Assembly: GCA_037044905.1 (NCBI GenBank)
Contig: JBAOKB010000076.1
Location: 1 to 64,000 of the forward strand
Origin: Hortaea werneckii
Lineage: Eukaryota > Ascomycota > Dothideomycetes > Mycosphaerellales > Teratosphaeriaceae
Reading direction: 5' to 3'
Length of the DNA: 64,000 nt
In this document: one piece after another, positions 42,491-52,633 of the stretch
Numbering within the stretch: the stretch's first letter is position 1
How the letters are laid out: each line of letters begins with the position of its first letter
Translations under genes and position numbers: made by a program
Notes under the pieces: model-generated
Seen by the model: only the letters and a program-made list of their open reading frames with translations
Told to the model about the DNA's origin: nothing
Databases searched by the model: none

Positions 42491-44355
42491 TTAGACGGGA
42501 TCATAGTACTCGAAGACCTTATCTCCCGCAACCCCCGGAGCTCTCCAAGTACTCAGACCGGTGTCCCGGTCATAAGTCTCATAGCTATTGGCCAGCCTTT
42601 TACCGCCTCCGCCGGGCAAGTCGACGACGAAAGCCGGCATCATGAAACCCGCTATCGTCCCACGCATCCTCTTCTCCAGCTCGAGGATGGTTGACAACGG
42701 GGTCCGCAGATCTTCGACGCCGCTGATCATGTCGCCTTGGTAGACATAGTAAGGCTGGACATTCAGATCCGCGAGCTGCCGTACCAGCCGAGACATGGTG
42801 TCGACATCGTCGTTGACGCCCTTCAGCAACACTGTTTGATTGCGGACTGTAACGCCCTGTTGGAAGAGGTATCTCGCAGCAAGTTCGGTGGCGTAGGTGA
42901 TTTCGGCCGGATGGTTGAAGTGCGTATGCAGAGCGACCTGCTTCCCGATCTGACGGCCCTTGTTGCTAAGGTCCACCAGGCTGTCGGTCCAGCCATCTGA
43001 TCGATCAGTAATCCGCATGGGACAGACTGCAAGACCTTTACTCGCTAGACGAAAACGTCGGATGTTGGGGATCGATAGCAGACGCTCGCCGATGTACTGG
43101 AGATGTTCCGGCTGGAGGTAATAGCAGTCGCCGCCGGAGACGACGACATCTTGGATTGCAGGCGTCTTCTCAATGTATTCGAACATGGCCTCCCACCGCC
43201 GTTTGACGGGCTTCATGGCGGCCTTTGTGACGGATTCGGTGTTGGCTCCTACAGCATATGAGCGAGTACAGAAGCGGCAGTAGACGGGGCAAACCGAAGT
43301 CGCTATGAAATGTTCAGCGCTGGCCAGAAAAGAACGAAGAAGAAGAAGAGAAGAAAAAAAAGGAAGAAGAAGAAAAGGAAGAAGAAGAAGAAGAAGAAGA
43401 AGAAGAAGAAGAAGAAGAAGAAGAAGAAGAAGAAGAAGAAGAAGAAGAAGAAGAAGAAGAAGAAGAAGAAGAAGAAGAAGAAGAAGAAGAAGAAGAAGAA
43501 GAAGAAGAAGAAGAAGAAGAAGAAGAAGAAGAAGAAGAAGAAGAAGAAGAAGAAGAAGAAGAAGAAGAAGAAGAAGAAGAAGAAGAAGAAGAAGAAGAAG
43601 AAGAAGAAGAAGAGTCCGTCGTCCATATACTCACCTAGGAAAAGAGCCTTGTCAGGGTATCGATGAACGAGGCCGGGTACAGGCGAGCCGGTGGTCTCTT
43701 GGAGAGAATCTAGGATGAGTTTGGGATGGTCGGGTAGCAGACCAGACTTGAGTGGGATGAACTGACATCGGACCGGATCATTGACCGGATCAACCCAATT
43801 GATGACGCTCAGAATATGAGGCGTCAAGCGGACTGCCATTGGCGCCGTCTTCATTCCCTCGACGACGTTGGCAAGGAAATCTTCGCGGGTCTGGGACGGA
43901 GCTGTATCATTCTCGTGCAAGCGTTTCTGGGGGATCCTCTCTGGGACCACCGTGGAGAGGAAGTTGATGAGCTTGTCCTTTCTGTCGATAGTATTGGCAA
44001 CCTAGTAGCATCAGCATCGAACGATTACAGTGACCAAACGATTCGTTTGATCACGCCCTACCTGCCATCTGTAGCTCATGAAATCTTTCGCAGTGACGTT
44101 GCTCCAGACTTTCACCTTTTTCCAATACTCATTAGGTTCTGAAGAGGAGCCAGAACAGTGCTTTGGCTCGTCAGTTGGACTACTATCAGCGAAATTGGTT
44201 TCGAGACCACATCTGTGGCTAAACGCAGCTCGAGGAGCAGCGTAGAAGTGTGAACGCGGAATCGCTGCTGTCAGTCCCGACCGCTTGAAGTTTTGAATAC
44301 GGACATGCAACCCAGGCCGAGCGCTCATTGCAACTATTGCCGAGATCTTGTTCAT
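42491..44355 (-). CDS. Lysine 2,3-aminomutase (KamA family radical-SAM enzyme), mitochondrial-type
   Basis: Three exons, 44355-44062, 44001-43635 and 43302-42491, give 490 aa. The radical-SAM 4Fe-4S motif is Cys225-x3-Cys229-x2-Cys232 (CPVYCRFC). PLP is bound by Lys455 in PGGGGK, with Asp448 just before and Asp411 in YYVYQGD, positions matching the two aspartates that hold lysine in bacterial KAM. The enzyme should turn L-lysine into beta-lysine. The N-terminal extension (about 60 residues) is Arg/Ser/Ala-rich with few acids, like a mitochondrial presequence, where Fe-S enzymes are made. The gene is uncommon in eukaryotes and its use in fungi is unclear. Its second intron (332 nt) is dominated by a GAA repeat on the plus strand. 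Confidence 0.9.
43336..43611. repeat. Long (GAA)n/(TTC)n microsatellite within an intron
   Basis: An uninterrupted run of 78 GAA copies (43378-43611), preceded by an imperfect GAA/A-rich lead, lies in the 332-nt second intron of the lysine aminomutase gene, whose own strand reads TTC. Translations of the run give poly-Arg, poly-Lys, poly-Glu or poly-Phe/Ser frames, which are artefacts. Confidence 0.95.
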
Positions 44356-45520
44356 AATGGAAGCCTTCGGTAGATTGAATTGGCATTGAATCGGCAAAAC
44401 AACGAATGGTTTGAATAGCTGCCCTGGTCCAAGACCCTTTGTGCGGAAAGAAGTGCAGTAGAAAGATCGAGAAGCTCCATTGACTTTCCAACCCTCTTGT
44501 GCAACTTCCACAAGCCCAGATTAGTGGCCTTTATACACCGAGCGCAGAGCGAGGAGGGTCACATCTCAGCCACGATCTCAAAGAGCGTGTACCAAATACA
44601 TCGTTCCAAGCTTCCAAGCGTTAGCTGGAAAAGGGGCTTCGGCCGCTCATGTTGGATGCATGCACTAAATCCGCCTTCAGGACCGATATAATGGAGCCGG
44701 AACTGAATTTATGAGCTTTGTACGATTGCTCCAATCAAGGCGAACGGCTACAACCATGCCCATCGTCGGCGTTAGTGGCGATCGATTCAGGTGTCGCTTG
44801 CCTCACGGCACCGATCTGGTGGGTGGAGGAAGCGTTCAACCGCTCTCGCCGCGCCGCCGGCCAAGCGACTGCATCGAGAATACCAATGCGTCGATGTTGA
44901 CAACGCAAGAAGACGTCGTTTCTCATTGGCTCGACCCATTGCATAAACAGCGGTAAAAATGAAGAGCCTAAAGAGGCTGGTGCATTGCGAGCGTCTAGCA
45001 CAGCCACCACCTTTCACCTCTGTCCTGCTTGTACACAGCTTCGAGCGATAGACGGGCATTCAGCCTACACGGCTAGGACATCGTCTCCCACTGATACCGT
45101 CAGCTCCCATGTGAGAAAGCCATAGCTAGCCGTTCCCAGATGCGGAAGAAACGCTAGGCGGGCTTAGCTTGGCCATGCGACCCACCTCCCTGGTTCCTTG
45201 TCAGCAAGTTTGCAATATCTCTTTTGGAATCTGGCTGCATCTTACCCTGTTATCTAACCGAGTGGGAAGGACGCCATTTGTATCTCGGCTCGAGAAATGC
45301 TGGTTGGATTTTACACCGGTTGCAATGCATTCACGACCGAGAAGGAACAGGAGACGTCAGGAAGACGTTGATCAAGTACTCCCGATGTAGTCTCGCATTT
45401 TCTCGCATGAACCCTGTTTCTATCTCGGTTTGAGCCACGATGGCGATGTGAGATAATAAAGGCATACGACCAATCTCGACCTTGGACTCCCTTCTATTCC
45501 CCTTCCTTTTTTCTAATCGT

Positions 45521-45554
<34 letters not shown>

Positions 45555-46937
45555 TTTTTTTTTTTTTTTTTTTATCTGAAATCGGAAAGCCAATTTCACC
45601 GCGGATTGAAGGTACAGGAAAAAGAATCAACTGAAGTTTCCTCACTTCGAACGACGCCAGATCGTTGTCTAAAGGGCGTGTTCCACCAATGAACACGCGC
45701 CATCGTCTGCTAGATGCAGTCACAGGCCCCCCAAAGCAAGAAATGCGAGCAGCGACCCGTCTGTCAAAGGAATACAATCTATAGTTCTTATTCCCGGGTT
45801 TTGGAAGAGTGCTCGGATTTCCATTGGTCTCCCGCAGGGCTCGTCTAACGAAGGATCTCACGGACGAGATACTGATCCGCCATAAGGGCTCGAAGATTCC
45901 CAACGCGCGTCATTTCGAAGGAAGGAAGGAAGGAAGGATTCCTTGGGACAGGATCCCATAGAATGTACAAAAGTAAGAGCCCATCGGTTGGAGTGATGTG
46001 CAGGCCAAGCGCCAGCCCTGAGCTCGCCAGGCTCACTGGCCCGGCGTAGCGTGCCATGCCATGCCATTTCCATGCCCTGCCCTGCCTGCCAGGTTCGGAC
46101 CTAGCCGATCTCGACAGCGCCACGACAAACAACCCAGAGCTCCTCCGTTTACCCAGATAACCGAGCCGAAGACATCCCCCCCTTCCGGTCACGGCTAGGT
46201 CGTTATGCAGCAGTGTAAAGTATACCGAACCGACCGAATCGCCAGGCTTGACAGGGCCGAAGGGTTTCGCTTTATAGGGAAGGTGCCCTTTAGATCGCAG
46301 CCTTCGGATGAGGCACGGCCAGAATCCCCACCACCACCATTACTACAGCAGCATGACATCTGCGCATGCATGGCGTCCTCTCGCTTATGTGTGTTCTGGA
46401 CTATGAACGAGAAAGGACAATGCCAAGACCTTACTCGCAAGTCTAGCCGAAGAACTTGTGGTCATAGTTGGATGTCGATGGGACTACGATATGTTGAAGC
46501 GAGGAAGAGCTTTCAAGTAAAATGCTCAGTAGTGTGTATCGTGTGCGAATATCTTCTCCGCTTCGGTTGCTGACTTCAGAATGCCATCTTTTAGAAAGAA
46601 AGAAAAAGATGGCATACATTCAATAGGTGTTTATATCCAACCAAATTGTAAAAAGATGCTTCTCAAACACATCCACTCTGGACAGCTAGAAGAAAAACAG
46701 CTGCCTATCCCGAACAAAAAGAAGCTGCCGACAAAAAACCGCGACTTTTTGAAAGAATCGCCTATTTTTACGCCTTGCATGAAAAAGCCATGTAGGAACA
46801 GCCCTGCCCACCAACGCCAAGCTGTCATAAATCGTGCATATCGTGGGAAGATAACCAAAAAAAAAAAAAAAAAAAAAAAAAAAACTTCCGCGTCAAACCC
46901 CCCTCCCCGTGTGGATTCTACCTCCCGGTTGGGTATC
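44356..46937. other. Long non-genic region
   Basis: 2.6 kb with no supported gene; the open frames on both strands are not protein-like. It contains the C32-T19 tract (listed separately), a GGAA repeat near 45920-45938, ATGCC-type repeats near 46050-46075 and an A run at about 46858-46884. It lies upstream of the aminomutase gene at left and downstream of YSC84 at right. Confidence 0.4.
45523..45573. repeat. C32-T19 homopolymer pair
   Basis: A run of about 32 cytosines is followed directly by about 19 thymines. On the minus strand this is A19 then G32, a run able to form G-quadruplexes. Confidence 0.9.
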
Positions 46938-49217
46938 TTAGTCGAAACCGCCAGGCATGCTCTCCCGCTTCCGAACCTCTTCAACCTCGGTCTGAGGCTG
47001 GCTCGTGGGTTCCACGTCGTCGCCCGGCATGCCGTCTCGCTTGTGTGCCTCTTTCTTCTCATCCAGAGGCTCACTCGTCACTGGTTCGTCGCCACCAGGC
47101 ATGCTGTCCCGCTTGTGAGCCTGCTGTTCCCCACCCAGAGGCTCCCTCGCTGGTGCGTCGCCACTAGGCGAACTCTCTCGCTTGTGAGCCTCCACTTCCT
47201 CGCCCTGAGATCCATTCGTCGCTGGCTCGTTGCCGCCAGGCATACTCTCCCGCTTCCGAGCCTCTTGCGCTTTGGCTAGGGGGTTGCTCATCTCAGGCTC
47301 CTCGTCCCCGTCCTCGTCATCATCATCATCATCAAGCCTCACATCGTCCATTTTGGTCGGACTCTCAGACCCAGATCTTCTTGCGTCATCTTGCCCATCG
47401 ATCTGCTTGACCCCGTCCACCTTCTCGGAGCTGTGGCGTGCAGCGGATACTTCGTCGTGCGCCGGAGGAGAGGCAGGATTGCTTTCACGCCCCGACTTTA
47501 CGGAAGCTTCTTCGTCGTCGTCTTCCGGCGATGAAGTCTTGGGCGAAGCGTCGATGACCAGCGGCCCGCTTCCACGGTTCGGGTTCCTCGGGGGAAGCTT
47601 CGGTGGTAGACGCTTCGGCACGTTCACGATGCGAGCTTTCGAGATCATTTTTGGGGAAGCGGGTTGGACATGCTGGATAGAATGCACGACAGGCTCCTCG
47701 ATATGGGCGTCGTCGTCTTCCTGTTCGTCATCAGGGCGGCTCGGTTCGGGTTTCTGGGTGTCTGCTGGCGGTGGCGTGTGAGGAGGTGTCGAGTAGCCGT
47801 TGACTGCAGGAGCCGTTTGCTGCTCGTTACGTTCAGGGGGAGTCTCGAGGACCTTTCCTTCCGGCACCTCCGGCATCTTGCTGTGTCGATCTTGATCTGA
47901 GCTTCGACGGCTGCCGGCCTTACTTCCACCGCTTCGCATGCTCCATCGACTGGGGCTAGGTGGGTCGTTGAAGTCTGTTTGTGTTGACATGTCCGACATT
48001 CGTATTGTTGGTTTCGAGGGCTGGTCCAAGCTGGTTCGCAAACTACTTGTCGTCTTCGCCTCGGCGGTGCTGAGCGCGCTCGTCCTCCAACTGCTTCGTC
48101 TGCTCATCTCTCGAGATTGACTTTGTCGGTATGCGGCATGTACGGGCGAGTTTGGCCCTGGATTAAAGCTGAACTCTTGCCAACTTGCTCTTTTGTGAGT
48201 GCCCGCTTCCTTGAGACTCAAGCCTTCCTTTTCCAAGGCCAACACGCCGTACGGGTCTGGATCGTCCTTCTCTGGCACGCCGAACATGTGTCCGTCATCA
48301 AGCTGGTAGTCTCCAGGTGGTGGCTCGGTCGGTATTATGCTCTCGTCGACATCTGTATCGCCTTGAGCGGCCCTGAGCGTCTCCATAAGCCGCTTGATCT
48401 CATGAGGAGGGTGCCGAGCTTTACCGGCCAAGATATCTTTCACAGGTATTCGCTCGCCGTAGAAACGCTCGTTCTCGTCTGTCCGCTCAATTATGACAGT
48501 CCCGTCAATCTGCACACCTGCGTAGAAGCCTCGGCTCTTCATGTAGTTGTACACTGGTGCCTGTCGTTTGTGCAGCTCCGTTTCCAGAACGCCGCCAGCG
48601 CCAACAGGGCCCGCAGCCACGCTTATTTCGCCTCCAAGTGTACATCGGATATGCGTAAATGCCTCCAAAGCCTCCTCGGTGTTGATAACGACGACGCAAT
48701 CGTATATGTCGACGCCAACCATGAATCCCAGACCTGCGGTGTGAAGAAGGATGCCGGAAGGAGGTGACCATGAGCCATCGGGCAATCTTGCAACGAGCAC
48801 ACCGGATCCACCTGCACCGGACATCCATAGACCTGTCCGCATCGTCGTAAAAATGGCGACTGCTTTGGCATTTTGGATCACCTTTGTTGGTATTTTCTGT
48901 AGGACCCTCTGTTTCTGTTTGGGCCCATCCTCGGGCTGCGTCTCTTCCTCCTGATAGAAGCCATCCTCTGTAGCTGAGTTAGTCATTGTCCTCTCAGACG
49001 AGACGGACTACCGCAAACACTCACTGCAAAAGCTCTTCAATATCCTCGCCGCTTTATCACTTTCCTTGTCCAGTGTCGTCGGCCAGAAAGCCTCGCTGCC
49101 CAACCTGTTGCTCAGCCTGTTCACCGGAGTTCCAAGCTTGTCCGCTGCCTTCCACGCCTTGTCGAAGCCGGCCTTGCTCCCAGTCTTTACTCGTCCCCAC
49201 CACGTCCCTGAGGACAT
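46938..49217 (-). CDS. YSC84: Ysc84/SH3YL1-type SYLF-domain actin-patch protein
   Basis: Two exons, 49217-49025 and 48967-46938, with a 57-nt intron (TGACTAAC branch), give about 740 aa. The SYLF domain covers residues 20-260: SGTWWGRVKTG, KAARILKSFCKDG across the junction, and VIQNAKAVAIFTTMRTG, LGGEISVAAGPVGAG, VYNYMKSRGFYAGVQ. It binds phosphoinositide membranes and actin patches in endocytosis. Unlike yeast Ysc84, no C-terminal SH3 domain is seen; instead there is a long acidic, Pro-rich tail with a PPKLPPR-type SH3 ligand and about 4.5 copies of a 24-residue repeat around KRESMPGG. Symbol by family only. Confidence 0.88.
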
Positions 49218-50129
49218 GGTTGTCGAGTGCCCGCTCTAGCTCCGATGATCTTGCCTAATAGACCTGCCTGCCTCCGTCCAGGCCGACTGATCCTCACCGC
49301 CGCACCGAACAGTGCAGTCCGCAATCAGTGGATAGAAACTGAGGAACAAACAAGCATGATCAGCGGCAGGCTAAACGAGCGTACCTGCACTGGTATACAT
49401 TGAATTTGGGGGAGAACCGCTCACTACGGTACTTGGGCGGAACTTTCGGCTGCTTCGCAATCAACAAGCGCGGCGACGTAGATGACGTCGCCTCGCGGTT
49501 GTTCGGCAATTCAATGGGTGTCAGACCGGGCGGGTTGCGAAGAAAAGTAATCTCCGATGATGGGACCGCGCACGTATGTATATCTGTCCCCTCCAGCTAT
49601 CTATGCGAGGAACAGTTCAAATCTCGGAGCTAGTGTAAAGCAAACTCATAGAGAAGGATTATTACCACTCGCAAATCAACCATGGAACGCTGTCAGCGTG
49701 CCCCCGCTGGCTTGAACTATATGAGGCTGTGTACTCGTATCCCCCCCGCCGCGGCGCGCAATAATTAACACCGTAGTCGTTTACTAGTACCTTGTACGCC
49801 GGCGGTGATAATAGATCAGTCAGCCCGCTCGTTCGGGCGCTTGTGGCTTGCTGGCCAAGTTTGTCACTACTCGTTCGCATCATTAGCTAGGCGAAAGTAG
49901 TCCGGCAGCGCTGCTAGCCCAATACGCATGCGAGCTGCAAGCCACTCGATATGGCTATCACCAATCGCGACACCGCGAGACGAGACTCCAGGCGATGAGT
50001 CCAAGTGTTCATGTCTGAGGGAAGAAATGATATGACTCTTACACTACTGACTTGTCTCCAACAGTCACTCACGGTAAGTTGTAGGTGCAACTGAATATCA
50101 TACTGCCCAAAAAAACCCTCAATCTCCAC
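49218..50129. other. Divergent intergenic region, no gene
   Basis: 912 bases upstream of both YSC84 and the GNAT gene. Nothing coding or RNA-like could be supported. Confidence 0.35.
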
Positions 50130-50813
50130 ATGAATCTGTCTTCAAGCGTCAAAATGGTGCAGAATATTATCACAATCCCGAGTCACTTAATCCCCTCACA
50201 GCCATGGTGGCCGGACCTGCATTCGACAATCATCAAAGCCTTCAAGCGAAACGACATCCCAGCCTTCCCTCCAACTTGGACACGGCTTAACTCCGACCCG
50301 GTCTTAGGTGCCAATGGTCTCGCGAAGGAATTAGGACCCTCCAGCTCGCTCGTCGTGCTATTTGAAGACGATCTACCTGTCGCATGTAGCGGTATCCTCC
50401 CCTCCCGAGGCGAAAATTGGATTAATGAAACCAGCGAAGCACATTACAACGGCCGCCGCAACGTGCGCGATGAAACCGCAACGGCTTCCCCGACTTTGCC
50501 AGCGAAGTCTTCAGATTTAGACGGCACAATATCAGATTGGGAAATTTGCTGCTTCTGCGTCGACCCCAGATATAGGAAGCTCGGGCTTAGCAGGGTCCTC
50601 TTAACGGTCTTGTTACAGGTCCTTGAGCCGCTGGGTGCAAGGAGACTCATTGCCAACTACTCGATCGAGGAGACGGGCGATTTCTGGCCTCGGATGGGGT
50701 TCTCGCAGACGATTGGGCCGGATAATGTGCTCGAGAAGGGGTTCACTCACACCCCTGGGATGGAAGGCTTGAGGGAGGATCTGCACTTTAGGATGAGTGC
50801 CATGCCGCTATAG
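50130..50813 (+). CDS. GNAT-family N-acetyltransferase
   Basis: Single exon of about 227 aa; start taken at ATG 50130, with an ATG at 50154 (better context) as alternative. The acetyl-CoA binding region is visible at IxxFCVDPRYRKLGLSRVLL, a variant of the R/QxxGxG/A loop, preceded by the beta-strand WEICCFCVD. The substrate is unknown, and the N-terminal third has no further motif. The gene stands alone between two large intergenic regions. Confidence 0.75.
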   Translation: MNLSSSVKMVQNIITIPSHLIPSQPWWPDLHSTIIKAFKRNDIPAFPPTWTRLNSDPVLGANGLAKELGPSSSLVVLFEDDLPVACSGILPSRGENWINETSEAHYNGRRNVRDETATASPTLPAKSSDLDGTISDWEICCFCVDPRYRKLGLSRVLLTVLLQVLEPLGARRLIANYSIEETGDFWPRMGFSQTIGPDNVLEKGFTHTPGMEGLREDLHFRMSAMPL

Positions 50814-52633
50814 TGAGCATCGTGTATCTGATGAACTCATTATGCTGGCGCAATGATCAGAAAGACTATGATGTCTTGGTAAGTCCTCTGCTTCTCTTCA
50901 TTCTGTGATCTGGGACATCGTGATGACAGCAGCTGGGGCCATAAGACTCCCGTCTAGCCGTTTTCTTCTGGTTGGACATGCTTTCATGCCAGCTTTACAC
51001 CAATCTTCTCGTTTTTTGTCTGAGTGTTTCTTATCATATATGATATTTTCATGGCGAAAAGGCGACACTGTATCTGTGAGTGTAGGCTAATCTCTCCTAG
51101 GCTCAGCGCAAAAGCCTAAAGTAGTCTCCAAACTACCTAAAGTACCAGTCCCAAGCCTAGAAAATTCATGCGGTATCTGTACGTAAGCTTTCTCGGCAAG
51201 CAGCGTCTTGAAAGACACCAATAACTCGATTCCGCGCGCGTGCGTACCTAGGTATATATCCTTTGGCTCGGCGCGCCATCTACACAACATTCTTTTTGGC
51301 TGTACAAAAATGCAAGGCCAAGCATTGATGGCACCAGCGCGCGAGGTGGCAAAACGCTAATAGGCATCAAGTGCCTTCCATAGAAGCGAGGACTTCTCAT
51401 GACTTGGTAGATCAAGTCACATCACATTAAAATAGAAAAATAAACTGAACAATCGTCTCGCACGCCCTTGCTAGTCACTCTTCCCATCGAGCAAGCTTCT
51501 GCCATCGAGAAGCAATCTATCGCTGAGACGGCGCCTGAAGTTTCCATTCCAAAGCAACCAGCTTCGCTCTTTTCCCGTTCGCCTTTTCCCTGCAAACAGA
51601 GTCATTCAGGCGCTGGCTTCGCCTTTAAGTCCCTGGTAGGTTCTCCATGTGACCAAAAGAGCCGTACCATCCAAAATCACCGAATTTGCGCACCCATTAG
51701 CGGCCGTCGTGTCCTGATCCAGTCGGTACATTTAGAGGCCTAGATCAAGACGTGGCAACAACCGGTAGAGCCAAACCTCGTGGCAACTTAGAATTTTTAG
51801 GGGAGCCGAAAAGAGGGCGGGAAAGGAAGAAATTGACCGAGAGACAAGAAAGCTTCAATCCGCTCCCGCTAATGAAAGGGTTTGCGTTCCTGAGAACCAT
51901 TGTTTGAAATCCCGGGTGGCGGTCAATTCCTTTATCTTGGTCGATTGCCGCGTGGGGTGTTTTCTGGGCATTCTGGAAGAAAACAATGGTTCGCAGCCAC
52001 GCGCTTGAGAAAGCGTGCGCCGAGAAAACCTACCGATTTTGCACACCCAGTAGCGCCCGTCTGCGAACGATCCCGTCGGGGAATTGTTTTGCGAGGAACA
52101 TTCGGGGGTTTTTGGCCATCAGAGCAAGGATGAGGTTTGGCAAGAAGAAGTCTAGCTCTCGTCGCGCGGTTTGTGTGCCGCAGCTCACCAGGAATGCCAT
52201 GTCTCCGTTTCGTACATGTGTACATAGTTAGAAGCCGTGCTTGAGATCAAACTTTCAGTGAGGCAATCCGGGGAGGGCGGTTGAAGCACTGTAGAGGATG
52301 GCTGAGCAGTATCGACGGCTCCAGTAGAACGTACCTTGACCTATTGACAGAAATACCATTTGCTTCGAATGCTATTCGTCTGCGAGGCGGTCTTGTAGCA
52401 CATGATCCAACGCAAAAGAAAGTGGGTGACAACATCAGGTATGTACTATGTACTGAGAGGTTTACTGGTTGGTTGGCCCGTGCTGAACGCGTCAAAGCTT
52501 CGCGACTTCGTAGCAGCTGTCTCCAAACGCACATGAACAGAAACAACGATCCATACGGGAGAGCTCTTGAGTTGTTTTGTAATAACACTTTCCCGCGCAT
52601 CAAGCGCAACCAACTACCTAGGTATCCTATAAT
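50814..52633. other. Long intergenic region with a weak internal repeat
   Basis: 1.8 kb, no supported gene. Two related segments were noticed, near 51675-51705 and 52028-52060 (ACCGAxTTTGCxCACCCAxTAGCG), suggesting an old duplication or a decayed element. The right end is the NUP85 promoter. Confidence 0.35.

Noticed and set aside
43378..43611. CRISPR-like or satellite array
   Set aside because: It is a simple trinucleotide repeat without spacers.
43303..43950. Frames giving long poly-Arg, poly-Lys, poly-Phe or poly-Ser proteins
   Set aside because: They are translations of the GAA/TTC microsatellite within an intron; only the part encoding PLVHRYPDKALFLG-like sequence upstream is a true exon.
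46581..47279. Plus-strand 232-codon frame through the A run at 46.86 kb
   Set aside because: It runs through a homopolymer and over the YSC84 C-terminal repeats, whose true frame is on the minus strand.
49600..49760. tRNA-like B-box words (GTTCAAATC type)
   Set aside because: No A box or cloverleaf could be built around them on either strand.
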